Both the position numbers and the translations under genes were made by a program. Below are positions 8,056 to 15,753 of a DNA stretch of 20,295 nucleotides, one piece after another (the stretch's first letter is position 1; the number at the start of each line of letters is the position of its first letter). The stretch spans positions 1 to 20,295 of the forward strand of contig SFOH01000042.1 of the NCBI GenBank assembly GCA_004552485.1, written 5' to 3'. Origin of the DNA: Bacteroidales bacterium (GTDB taxonomy: Bacteria > Bacteroidota > Bacteroidia > Bacteroidales > Muribaculaceae). The notes below the pieces were generated by a model. The model made no database searches. It worked only from the letters and a program-made list of their open reading frames with translations, and was not told the DNA's origin.

Positions 8056-8086
8056 TTGCGTGTCTCATATATTATATGTAACTTTG
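8056..8086 (+). promoter_or_regulatory. Bacteroidota-type promoter for rimP-nusA-infB
   Basis: TTG at 8056-8058, a 20-base spacer, then TAACTTTG at 8079-8086, an exact TAnnTTTG -7 element. The spacing equals that of the divergent promoter. Transcription should begin near 8091-8094, giving a rimP leader of about 150 bases. The AT-rich stretch at 7975-8010 just upstream could act as an UP-like element. Confidence 0.7.
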
Positions 8087-8119
8087 CAGTACTTCCAAGA
8101 GACGGAGGGGGCCGCGCGG

Positions 8120-8204
8120 CGGCTTCCTCCTCTTTGTTAGATGGGGGTGGGCGCAATGCCTGTTGCGCCGCGCCCCGGAAAACCCCTGCGTCTTGCGGAA
8201 GCCG
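8120..8204 (+). promoter_or_regulatory. Structured 5' leader of the rimP operon
   Basis: Nested complementary segments are visible by eye. An outer helix pairs CGGCTTCC (8120-8127) with GGAAGCCG (8197-8204), perfect over 8 pairs. A middle helix pairs the G run at 8143-8147 with CCCC (8173-8176). An inner hairpin pairs GGCGCAA (8150-8156) with TTGCGCC (8163-8169) around a six-base loop. No U-run follows, so it does not look like a terminator. Its place in the leader of a NusA- and IF-2-encoding operon suggests autoregulation or translation control. No known riboswitch class is recognised. Confidence 0.4.
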
Positions 8205-8218
8205 ACAACCCTGATTAA
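8141..8218 (+). CDS. Possible 25-codon leader ORF upstream of rimP
   Basis: ATG at 8141 opens a 25-codon frame that ends with TAA at 8216-8218, 24 bases before the rimP start. It begins MGVGAMPVAP and ends EADNPD. It lies fully inside the predicted leader and spans the inner hairpin, so translating it would disrupt the fold. There is no ribosome site or homology evidence, and a chance ORF in GC-rich sequence is the default explanation. Confidence 0.2.
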   Translation: MGVGAMPVAPRPGKPLRLAEADNPD

Positions 8219-8242
8219 GAAACACTGACAATTCAACGATAT

Positions 8243-8713
8243 ATGATTGACAAAGAGAAACTTGTGCAGACAGTGAAAGAGGCTATGGCCGGCACTGACC
8301 TGTTCCTCGTCGCCGTGGACATCCGTCCCGACAACGCTATTACCGTCACCGTCGACTCGCCCACGGGCGTGGACATCGACGAGTGCGTGGCCATCACCCG
8401 CACCGTGGAGGCCGCCTTCGACCGCGATGTCGAGGACTATGAGCTCGAGGTGGGCTCGGCGGGCGTCACCGCCCCCTTCTCCGTGCCCGAGCAGTACCGC
8501 ATGAACTTGGGCAATCCCGTCGACATCCTCACCCGCGACGGTCAGCGCCTGCACGCCACCCTCGCCGCCGTCAGCGACGATGCGTCGGTCATCACCGTCA
8601 CCGTCCCCACCAAGGTGCGCGAGGAAGGCGCCAAGCGTCCCAAGATCGTGGACGTGCCCCGCGATATCCCCGTCGCCGACATCAAGAGTATTGTCCGCGA
8701 GATTGTCTTCTGA
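8243..8713 (+). CDS. rimP: Ribosome maturation factor RimP
   Basis: RimP (formerly DUF150/YhbC) binds the pre-30S subunit and assists its maturation. The 156 residues match the family length. The N-domain carries VDIDECVAITRTVEAAFDRD and the characteristic YELEVGSAGVTAPF, equivalent to the family E-V-S-S-P-G segment. The C-terminal part is a small beta-barrel followed by IPVADIKSIVREIVF. The gene is followed by nusA after 57 AT-rich bases, the usual rimP-nusA-infB order, which supports the call. The ATG directly follows an A/T-rich stretch with no Shine-Dalgarno sequence, as is normal in this phylum. Confidence 0.95.
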   Translation: MIDKEKLVQTVKEAMAGTDLFLVAVDIRPDNAITVTVDSPTGVDIDECVAITRTVEAAFDRDVEDYELEVGSAGVTAPFSVPEQYRMNLGNPVDILTRDGQRLHATLAAVSDDASVITVTVPTKVREEGAKRPKIVDVPRDIPVADIKSIVREIVF

Positions 8714-8770
8714 CCCCCCCGGGTCTCATTCATCAGTAAAATAAATCAAAAACAACACATATATATTACA

Positions 8771-10030
8771 ATGGCAAAAAAAGAGGCAACACCCAACATG
8801 GTTGAGCAGTTCCAGGAGTTCAAGGAGCTCAAGAACATCGACAAGACAACCATGATCAGCGTACTTGAAGATTCGTTCCGCACCGTGCTCTCGAAGAAAT
8901 TCGGCACGGACGAGAACATCGACGTCATCCTCAATCCCGACAAGGGCGACGTGCAGATTTTCCAGAATCTCACCGTCGTTCCGGACGGCGAGGTCGAGAA
9001 CCCCAACCTCCAGATTTCACTCTCCGACGCCCGCGCCGACGAGGACCCGGACGCCGAGGTGGGCGAGGAGCACACCAAGGAGATTTTCTTTGAGAAATTC
9101 GGCCGCCGCAGCATCCTGAACCTGCGCCAGACCCTGCAGGGCAAGATTCTCGACCTGCAGAAAGAGGCTGTCTACAACAAGTTCAAGGAGATGGAGGGCG
9201 AGCTGGTTGTCGGCGAGGTCTACCAGACCTGGTCGCGCGAGACGCTGCTCATCGACGCCGAGAACAACGAGCTGCTGCTGCCGAAGAGCGAGTCGATTCC
9301 CGGCGACTTCTTCCGCAAGGGCGAGAACGTCCGCGCCGTAGTCGCCAATGTCGACAACAAGAACAACAACCCGAAGATCACCGTATCGCGCACGAACGAG
9401 AACTTCCTGCGCCGCCTCTTCGAGCTTGAGGTTCCCGAGATTCAGGACGGCCTCATCAACATCCGCGCCGTTGCCCGCATCCCGGGCGAGCGCGCCAAAA
9501 TCGCCGTCGAGAGCTACGACGACCGCGTTGACCCGGTCGGCGCCTGCGTGGGCGTTAAGGGCAGCCGCATCCACGGCATCGTCCGCGAGCTGCGCAACGA
9601 GAACATCGACGTGATTCCCTTTACCACCAACCCCAGCCTCTTCATCCAGCGCGCTCTCTCGCCCGCCAAGGTCAGCTCCATCTCCCTGGACGAGGAGAAG
9701 AAGAAAGCCGAGGTTTACCTGCGACCCGAGGAGGTGAGCCTGGCCATCGGCAAAAACGGCCTCAACATCAAGCTGGCCTCCATGCTCACCGGCTACGAAA
9801 TCGACGTATACCGCGACACCGATCCCAACGAGGTCGAGGAAGACATCTACCTGGACGAGTTCAAGGACGAAATCGACGAGTGGATCATCGAGGCCTTCAA
9901 GAACATGGGCTGCACCACGGCCAAGAATGTTCTGAACGCGCCGCGTGACATGCTCATCGAGAAGACCGACCTCGAGGAGGAGACCGTCGACCGCGTCCTG
10001 GAAATCCTCCGCGCCGAGTTTGAGGACTGA
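8771..10030 (+). CDS. nusA: Transcription termination/antitermination factor NusA
   Basis: NusA binds RNA polymerase and nascent RNA and controls pausing, termination and antitermination. At 419 residues this is a short form without the C-terminal acidic repeats of E. coli NusA. Visible parts are the N-terminal polymerase-binding domain (about 8-130), an S1 domain (about 140-208, beginning VVGEVYQTW), KH1 with GVKGSRIHGIVREL (261-274), and KH2 with SLAIGKNGLNIKLAS (323-337). The tail (370-419) is acidic and carries a helix-hairpin-helix-like segment, AKNVLNAPRDMLIEKTDLEEE. The gene lies between rimP and infB. Identification is secure. Confidence 0.96.
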   Translation: MAKKEATPNMVEQFQEFKELKNIDKTTMISVLEDSFRTVLSKKFGTDENIDVILNPDKGDVQIFQNLTVVPDGEVENPNLQISLSDARADEDPDAEVGEEHTKEIFFEKFGRRSILNLRQTLQGKILDLQKEAVYNKFKEMEGELVVGEVYQTWSRETLLIDAENNELLLPKSESIPGDFFRKGENVRAVVANVDNKNNNPKITVSRTNENFLRRLFELEVPEIQDGLINIRAVARIPGERAKIAVESYDDRVDPVGACVGVKGSRIHGIVRELRNENIDVIPFTTNPSLFIQRALSPAKVSSISLDEEKKKAEVYLRPEEVSLAIGKNGLNIKLASMLTGYEIDVYRDTDPNEVEEDIYLDEFKDEIDEWIIEAFKNMGCTTAKNVLNAPRDMLIEKTDLEEETVDRVLEILRAEFED

Positions 10031-10039
10031 GAAAACAAC

Positions 10040-10080
10040 GATGGCCCGGACAGCGCTGCGGCGCTCCCCGCTCGGCCGTC
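10040..10080 (+). promoter_or_regulatory. Stem-loop in the nusA-infB spacer
   Basis: In the 82-base spacer, GATGGCC (10040-10046) can pair with GGCCGTC (10074-10080) with one G-U pair, enclosing a second stem AGCGC (10052-10056) with GCGCT (10061-10065) around TGCG. No U-run follows, so it is probably not an intrinsic terminator. Processing, mRNA stability or internal control are possible roles. Confidence 0.35.
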
Positions 10081-10112
10081 ATAGCCATTAACTTTTAAGA
10101 AAGAATCACTGC

Positions 10113-13073
10113 ATGGCAAAAACCAAAATCAGCAAACTTGCAAAGGACCTGAACGTGGCACTCCCCACCGTCATCGAGTTCCTGCGCAAGAACAACATAG
10201 AAATAGACGAGAATCCCAACACACGCGTTGAGGACAACATCGCCGAGATGCTCAACAATGAGTTCAACAAGGACCGTCTTCTCAAGAACAAGGTCGACCG
10301 CGAGGCGCAGGCCCGCAAGAGCATGGCCGAGAAGATGAAGCCGGCTCCCGCCAAGGAGCCTCAGGATGCACGCGTTCCCGGCGACAACGCCCAGAAGCCG
10401 CGCTTCCTGGGCAAGATCGAGATTGACTCGAAGGGCAATCCCGTGCCGGCGAAAGCCGCTCCGGCTCCTGCGCCCGCACCGGCTCCGGCTGCACCCGCCG
10501 CCGAGGTCGCTCCCGCCGCTCCCGCCGCAGAGAAGACCGCCAAGGCAGAGCCCGCCCCGGCTCCCGCTCCCGTGAAGGAGGCTCCGAAGGCCGAGGCTCC
10601 AAAGCCCGCAAAGGCCGAAGCTCCCAAAGCCGAAGCCCCCAAGCCTGAGCCCGTGAAAGCCGAGGCTCCGAAGCCTGCCGCCCCCGCCGCAGAGAAGCCC
10701 GCTGCGAAGGCCGAGGCTCCCAAGTCCGCCGCTCCCGCCGCAAAGCCCGAGCCCCCCAAGGCTGAGAAGAAGGCCGAAGCTCCCGCTCCCGAAAAAGCCG
10801 CGGAGGCTCCCGCCCCCGAGAAGAAGGAGGAGGACGACAACTTCATCCCCACAAACACCCCCAAGGGTCCGACCCTCAACATCGTCGGCAAGATTGACCT
10901 GGCCGCCCTGAACCAGTCGACCCGCCCCAAGAAAAAGAGCAAGGAAGACCGACGCCGCGAGCGCAATGCCGGCGCCGCCAACTCCGGCGCCAACGGCGGC
11001 GGCGCTGCTGGCGACCGCAAGAAGCGCAAACGCATCTCCGGCGGCCGCGTGGACATCGCCCAGGCCGGAGCCCTCGCCGCCCAGAACGGCGACGGCCGCA
11101 ACGCCCAGCGCGGCTCCGACAAGAAGAAAGGCCCGAAAGGTCCGGCACGTCCCGTCCACCAGGAGGTGAACGAGGAGGACGTTCAGAAGCAGGTTAAGGA
11201 GACGCTCGCACGCCTCACCGCCAAGGACAAGAACCTGAAGAAGGGCGCCAAGTGGCGTAAGGAGAAACGCGAGGCCAACGCCGAAGCACGCGCCGAGGCT
11301 GCCGCCGAAGCACGCGCCGAGAGCCGTGTGCTCAAGCTCACCGAGTTCGTGACCGCCAACGACCTGGCCCTCATGATGGACGTGCCCATCAACAACGTCA
11401 TCGCCACGTGCATGAACCTGGGCGTGATGGTGTCCATCAACCAGCGCCTCGACGCCGAGACCATCAACATCGTGGCCGAGGAGTTCGGCTTCAAGACCGA
11501 ATATGTCAGCGCCGAAGTCGCCGACGCCATCCATCAGGAAGAGGACTCCGAGGAAGACCTGCTGCCGCGTTCGCCCATCGTCACAGTCATGGGCCACGTC
11601 GACCACGGTAAGACCTCGCTGCTCGACTATATCCGCAAGGCCAACGTCATCGCCGGCGAGGCCGGCGGCATCACCCAGCATATCGGCGCATACTCCGTGA
11701 CGCTCGAGGACGGCCGCCACATCACCTTCCTGGACACCCCCGGTCACGAGGCCTTCACCGCCATGCGTGCCCGCGGCGCCAAGGTCACCGACCTGTGTAT
11801 CATCATCGTCGCCGCCGACGACAACGTGATGCCCCAGACCGTCGAGGCCATCAACCATGCCGCCGCCGCCGGCGTGCCCATGGTCTTCGCCATCAACAAG
11901 ATAGACAAACCCCACGCCAACCCTGACAAAATCAAGGAGGAGCTGGCCGCCATGAACTACCTGGTCGAGGACTGGGGCGGCAAATATCAGAGCCAGGACA
12001 TCTCCGCCAAGAAGGGCACGGGCGTTGCCGAGCTCATGGAGAAGGTGCTCCTCGAGGCCGAGCTTCTCGACCTCAAGGCCAACCCCAACCGTAACGCCGT
12101 CGGCTCCATCATCGAGTCGTCGCTTGACAAGGGCCGCGGCTATGTGGCCACCGTGCTCGTCCAGAACGGCACGCTCCACCAGGGCGACATCGTCGTCGCC
12201 GGCAACAACTACGGCAAAATCCGTGCTATGTTCAACGAGCGCAACCAGCGCATCAAGGAGGCCGGCCCCGCCACTCCGGCGCTCATCCTCGGTCTGAACG
12301 GCGCGCCCCAGGCCGGCGACACGTTCAACGTGCTCGACTCCGAGCAGGAGGCACGCGAAATCGCCAGCAAGCGCGAGCAGCTGCAGCGCGAGCAGGGTCT
12401 GCGCACCACCAAGATTCTCACCCTCGACGACATCGCACGCCGCCGCGCCATCGGCAACTTCCAGGAGCTGAACATCATCGTGAAAGGCGACGTGGACGGC
12501 TCTATCGAGGCTCTGTCCGACTCGCTCATCAAGCTCTCCACCGAGGAGATTCAGGTGAACGTCATCCACAAGGCCGTCGGCGAGATTTCGGAGAGCGATG
12601 TGACGCTGGCCGCCGCTTCGGACGCCGTCATCATCGGCTTCCAGGTGCGCCCGTCGCTTGCCGCCCGCCGCGCCGCCGAGCGTGAGGGCGTCGAGATTCG
12701 TCTCTACTCCGTCATCTACCAGGCCATCGAGGAGGTCAAGGACGCCATGGCCGGCATGCTCGCTCCCGAAATCAAGGAGGAAGTGCTCGGCACGGCCGAG
12801 GTTATGGAGACCTACCACATCAGCAAGGTGGGCACCATCGCCGGCGCCATGGTTCGCGAAGGCCGCATGAAGCGCGGCTGCAAGGTGCGCCTCATCCGCG
12901 ACGGCATCGTGCGCTACACCGGCGAGCTCGGCTCGCTGAAGCGCTTCAAGGACGACGTCAAGGAGGTCACCTCCGGATACGACTGCGGCCTGTCCATCGC
13001 CGGTTACAACGACCTGAAGGTGGGCGACATGGTCGAGGCCTTCGAGGAGGTTGAGGTTAACCGCAGTCTCTGA
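10113..13073 (+). CDS. infB: Translation initiation factor IF-2
   Basis: IF-2 is the GTPase that places initiator tRNA on the ribosome. The 986-residue protein has a small N-terminal domain (1-60, KISKLAKDLNVALPTVIEFL), then a long low-complexity linker (about 111-243) of Ala, Pro, Lys and Glu with recurring KAEAPKP units. A basic region follows (about 270-400), then the second IF2-N domain (about 407-465). The G domain has GHVDHGKT (494-501), DTPGHEAF (541-548) and NKID (595-598). Domains II to IV follow, ending EVEVNRSL. The length is near the usual size in Bacteroidota. An antisense open frame of 1000 codons covers the gene but is a composition shadow. The fused folK gene begins 41 bases later. 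Confidence 0.97.
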   Translation: MAKTKISKLAKDLNVALPTVIEFLRKNNIEIDENPNTRVEDNIAEMLNNEFNKDRLLKNKVDREAQARKSMAEKMKPAPAKEPQDARVPGDNAQKPRFLGKIEIDSKGNPVPAKAAPAPAPAPAPAAPAAEVAPAAPAAEKTAKAEPAPAPAPVKEAPKAEAPKPAKAEAPKAEAPKPEPVKAEAPKPAAPAAEKPAAKAEAPKSAAPAAKPEPPKAEKKAEAPAPEKAAEAPAPEKKEEDDNFIPTNTPKGPTLNIVGKIDLAALNQSTRPKKKSKEDRRRERNAGAANSGANGGGAAGDRKKRKRISGGRVDIAQAGALAAQNGDGRNAQRGSDKKKGPKGPARPVHQEVNEEDVQKQVKETLARLTAKDKNLKKGAKWRKEKREANAEARAEAAAEARAESRVLKLTEFVTANDLALMMDVPINNVIATCMNLGVMVSINQRLDAETINIVAEEFGFKTEYVSAEVADAIHQEEDSEEDLLPRSPIVTVMGHVDHGKTSLLDYIRKANVIAGEAGGITQHIGAYSVTLEDGRHITFLDTPGHEAFTAMRARGAKVTDLCIIIVAADDNVMPQTVEAINHAAAAGVPMVFAINKIDKPHANPDKIKEELAAMNYLVEDWGGKYQSQDISAKKGTGVAELMEKVLLEAELLDLKANPNRNAVGSIIESSLDKGRGYVATVLVQNGTLHQGDIVVAGNNYGKIRAMFNERNQRIKEAGPATPALILGLNGAPQAGDTFNVLDSEQEAREIASKREQLQREQGLRTTKILTLDDIARRRAIGNFQELNIIVKGDVDGSIEALSDSLIKLSTEEIQVNVIHKAVGEISESDVTLAAASDAVIIGFQVRPSLAARRAAEREGVEIRLYSVIYQAIEEVKDAMAGMLAPEIKEEVLGTAEVMETYHISKVGTIAGAMVREGRMKRGCKVRLIRDGIVRYTGELGSLKRFKDDVKEVTSGYDCGLSIAGYNDLKVGDMVEAFEEVEVNRSL

Positions 13074-13114
13074 CCCCGAACGAACCTGCACAGGCACAAA
13101 GCCGAACGCACGAT

Positions 13115-14110
13115 ATGCCGTCAGCTTATCTGAACATAGGCAGCAACCGCGGCGACCGACGCCGCTTCATCGACCGGGCTATCGCCCTGGTCGGTGAGGC
13201 GTGGCCGGTCGCCGTAGTGCGTACCGCGCCGCCCATGGAGAGTCCCGCCTGGGGCTATGAGAGCGAGAACACGTTCCTGAACGTGGGCATCGCCCTCGAC
13301 TTCCCTTCGGCCGCCGTCATGCCCTCGCCACCGGCCATGCTGCGCACGCTTCAGCAGATAGAGCGTACGGTGAGCGCCGACTCGCCCCACCGCAACGCCG
13401 ACGGCACATACCGCGACCGCGACATCGACATCGACATCATCGACATCGACGGCGTCACGATGGACACCGACGAGCTGACCGTGCCCCATCCGCGCGCCGA
13501 CGCCCGCCGCTTCGTCACCGTCCCCATGCAGTTCCTCTGCCCGGGATGGACCGCCTCGCGCGGCACCGTGCGGCTGAAGAAGAACATCGCCGACTTAGGC
13601 CGCGACACCGTCGAGCACTTCCGCGCAAAGCCCAAGACCCCCGTGACCGTCGTGCTCGACAACATCCGCTCGCTCAACAACATAGGCTCGATTTTCCGCA
13701 CCGCCGACGCCTTTGCCGTCGCCGAAATCGTGCTTTGCGGCATCAGCGCCGTTCCGCCGTCGCCGCAAATCCACAAGACGGCCCTCGGCGCAGAAGAGTC
13801 GGTGGCCTGGCGCTATTTCGCGACCACGGCCGAAGCCCTGGACGCCCTCGAGGCGGAGGGGTGGACGCCCGTCTGCCTCGAGCAGGTGCACGGTTCGGTG
13901 CCCCTCCAGGACTATCGTCCCGCACCGGGAGAGCGCATCGCGCTCGTCGCCGGCAACGAGGTGGCCGGCGTCGACCCAGACATCGTGGCGCGCTGCCGGG
14001 CCTATCTCGAGATACCCCAGTCGGGCACGAAGCACTCCCTTAATGTGGCCGTCTCCACGGCCGTCGCCCTCTGGCACCTCTACAGCCTCACGCTGCAACA
14101 GCACGGATAA
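13115..14110 (+). CDS. folK: Fusion: HPPK (FolK) joined to SpoU/TrmH RNA methyltransferase
   Basis: This single 331-residue frame holds two full enzymes. Residues 1 to about 145 are HPPK, which pyrophosphorylates 6-hydroxymethyl-dihydropterin in folate synthesis: AYLNIGSNRGDRR (4-16), NTFLNVGIAL (52-61), catalytic Asp105 and Asp107 in RDIDIDII, and TVPHPRADARRFVTVPM (122-138). Residues of about 150-325 are a SpoU-type 2'-O-methyltransferase with all three family motifs: NIGSIFRTADAF (189-200), LVAGNEVAGVD (277-287) and IPQSGTKHSLNVAVS (300-314), which build the knotted AdoMet site. The linker region LKKNIADLGRDTVEHFRAKP looks like the normal N-terminus of the stand-alone methyltransferase, so nothing seems lost. 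I cannot say which RNA is modified. The gene follows infB by 41 bases. The symbol covers only the first half. Confidence 0.9.
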   Translation: MPSAYLNIGSNRGDRRRFIDRAIALVGEAWPVAVVRTAPPMESPAWGYESENTFLNVGIALDFPSAAVMPSPPAMLRTLQQIERTVSADSPHRNADGTYRDRDIDIDIIDIDGVTMDTDELTVPHPRADARRFVTVPMQFLCPGWTASRGTVRLKKNIADLGRDTVEHFRAKPKTPVTVVLDNIRSLNNIGSIFRTADAFAVAEIVLCGISAVPPSPQIHKTALGAEESVAWRYFATTAEALDALEAEGWTPVCLEQVHGSVPLQDYRPAPGERIALVAGNEVAGVDPDIVARCRAYLEIPQSGTKHSLNVAVSTAVALWHLYSLTLQQHG

Positions 14111-14180
14111 CCGCCCCATCCCCGGGCAATAATCCGCCCTTCTGTCCGTTATTATTAAGAATAGACATATCCGTAATCAC

Positions 14181-15683
14181 ATGACTCACAACACAATGAA
14201 ATACACGCTTGCCGCGGCTGCCCTGAGTGTGGCCGCCGACGCCTTTGCCGACACCGTGACGCTCGCCGAGGCCGGCACGCTCGAGCAGGCTCTGTCCGAC
14301 AAAGTTGCCACGGTCACCGAGCTGAGCGTCAGCGGTCCCGTGAATGCCGCCGACCTCTACTACCTGGGCCAGAACGCCGCGAAGCTCACCGCCCTCGACC
14401 TGGGCGACGCAACCATCGAGGCTTACCGCGGCACCAAAAAACTCCACGGCTTCGCCAACTACGAGGCCGCGCTCATCCCTGCCGGCGCCTTCGGCGGCAC
14501 CGCCCTGAAGAGCGTGGTGCTCCCCCTCCAGGAGGGTCTCACCATCGGCGCCATGGCCTTCGCCAACACATCGCTGACGGCGCTGCCCGACCTCAGCCGC
14601 GTGGCCGAGGTTGACGACGGCGCCTTCACCGGCTGCGCCGGCATCGTCGCAGTGACCTGGCCCGCCGCCAAGATGGGCAAGAACGTCTTCGCCGGCAGCG
14701 GCGTGCAGACCGTCAGTTTCACCGCCGACGCCACTGCACTCCCCGCCGGAACGTTCAGCGGATGCGCCGCGCTGAAGAGCGTGGCAGGCTCCGACAAGGT
14801 GACCTCTATCGGCGACCAGGCCTTCGAGAACTGCGCCAACCTGAGCGTCTTCGCCTTCTCGCCCGCCATCACCGAAGTCGGCGCTGAGGCCTTCCGCGCC
14901 ACCGGCCTGGAGAAGGTCGAGCTGGGCTCGGCTGCCCTGCGCTCCGTCGGCGCTTTTGCTTTCGCAAACTGCCCTGCGCTCGAGACGGTAACTCTCGGCG
15001 GCTCGGCCGTTGAGCTGGGCGAGGGCATCTTCTTCGACGACACTGCCCTGACGACAGTGACGCTGCCCTCCGCCGCCCCCGAACTCTCCGCATTCATCCT
15101 CAAAGGCGCCCCCAAGGCCGTCGTGGAGATTCCCGCCACCGTGAAAACCATCGGCAAATACGCCCTTAAGGACAACACCGCCATCCAGAAGCTCACCATC
15201 CCCGGCAATGTCACCGCCATCGGCGACGGCGCCATGGAGAACATGACCTCGCTGACGGATATCGAAGCCCGCACGCTCACCACCGTGCCCGAGCTCGGCG
15301 ACCAGGTGTGGGCCGGCGTCGACCAGTCGAAGGTGTGGCTCATGGTTGCCGACGAGCTCCACGGCCAGTTCATGGAAGCACCCCAGTGGCGCGACTTCAA
15401 GGTTGACTGGCCCTCGTCCGGACAGGACGACATCGAGGTCAACAAGACCGACCAGCACAACCTCCTGGCCCGCTTCCAGGGCGACGTCCTCGAGCTCTCC
15501 GCTCCCGGCGCCGTTATCGCCACGGTGCGCCTCTTCGACATCTCCGGCATGCTCCTCGCCACCGTCTCCGGCAACGGCCGCGACAGCCTGAGCATCGACA
15601 CCGCCCCCTTCGCCAACCCCTTCTTCGTGGTGAACGTCACCCTCGACGGCGGCGGCACGGCCACGCTGAAACTGCGCAGATAA
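14181..15683 (+). CDS. Secreted BspA-like leucine-rich-repeat protein
   Basis: This 500-residue exported protein has a signal peptide ending near ADAFA, residue 23. The second Met, at residue 6 (ATG at 14196), gives a more typical signal start (MKYTLAAAAL), so the true start may be 15 bases downstream. Residues of about 95-375 are LRR_5/BspA-type repeats, recognised by recurring units such as IGDQAFENCANL, VGAEAFRATGL, VGAFAFANCPAL and IGDGAMENMTSL. The last ~75 residues form a beta-sandwich-like tail (ATVRLFDISGMLLAT, final ATLKLRR) resembling type IX secretion sorting domains, so surface display or release is likely. BspA-like proteins often bind host or microbial ligands, but the target here is unknown. 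A strong terminator follows. Confidence 0.85.
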   Translation: MTHNTMKYTLAAAALSVAADAFADTVTLAEAGTLEQALSDKVATVTELSVSGPVNAADLYYLGQNAAKLTALDLGDATIEAYRGTKKLHGFANYEAALIPAGAFGGTALKSVVLPLQEGLTIGAMAFANTSLTALPDLSRVAEVDDGAFTGCAGIVAVTWPAAKMGKNVFAGSGVQTVSFTADATALPAGTFSGCAALKSVAGSDKVTSIGDQAFENCANLSVFAFSPAITEVGAEAFRATGLEKVELGSAALRSVGAFAFANCPALETVTLGGSAVELGEGIFFDDTALTTVTLPSAAPELSAFILKGAPKAVVEIPATVKTIGKYALKDNTAIQKLTIPGNVTAIGDGAMENMTSLTDIEARTLTTVPELGDQVWAGVDQSKVWLMVADELHGQFMEAPQWRDFKVDWPSSGQDDIEVNKTDQHNLLARFQGDVLELSAPGAVIATVRLFDISGMLLATVSGNGRDSLSIDTAPFANPFFVVNVTLDGGGTATLKLRR

Positions 15684-15700
15684 TTCTCACACACATTCCG

Positions 15701-15744
15701 GCCCCGTCCCGGCCTCGCACGGCCGGCGACGGGGCTCTGATTTT
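15701..15744 (+). terminator. Intrinsic terminator after the LRR gene
   Basis: GCCCCGTC (15701-15708) pairs perfectly with GACGGGGC (15728-15735), and CCGGCC (15709-15714) pairs with GGCCGG (15721-15726) around loop TCGCAC, with one bulged C. This 14-pair GC stem is followed by TCTGATTTT. It begins 17 bases after the LRR stop and ends 9 bases before the trmB ATG, so it separates the two units or attenuates read-through. Confidence 0.75.
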
Positions 15745-15753
15745 CAATGCATT

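Larger units (their letters stand above)
7798..8242. other. Divergent intergenic region, 445 bases
   Basis: This is the longest non-coding stretch in the window, between the minus-strand lipoprotein operon and plus-strand rimP. Its left part (about 7845-8010) is AT-rich and its right part (8090-8205) is very GC-rich. It contains a promoter for each strand, a 12-base palindrome at 7923-7934 and the structured rimP leader. I see no tRNA or protein gene other than a possible 25-codon leader ORF. Confidence 0.8.

Noticed and set aside
10440..10840. Repetitive GC-rich DNA, considered as a satellite or mobile repeat
   Set aside because: It encodes the Ala/Pro/Lys/Glu linker of IF-2, which is normally low complexity.
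10095..13097. A 1000-codon open frame antisense to the whole of infB
   Set aside because: It mirrors the GC-rich third positions of infB, gives a low-complexity Gly/Leu/Val-rich product with no domain I recognise, and infB itself is unambiguous.
14088..15458. A 456-codon minus-strand frame opposite the LRR gene
   Set aside because: It is antisense to clear leucine-rich repeats and shows only repeat-mirrored composition.
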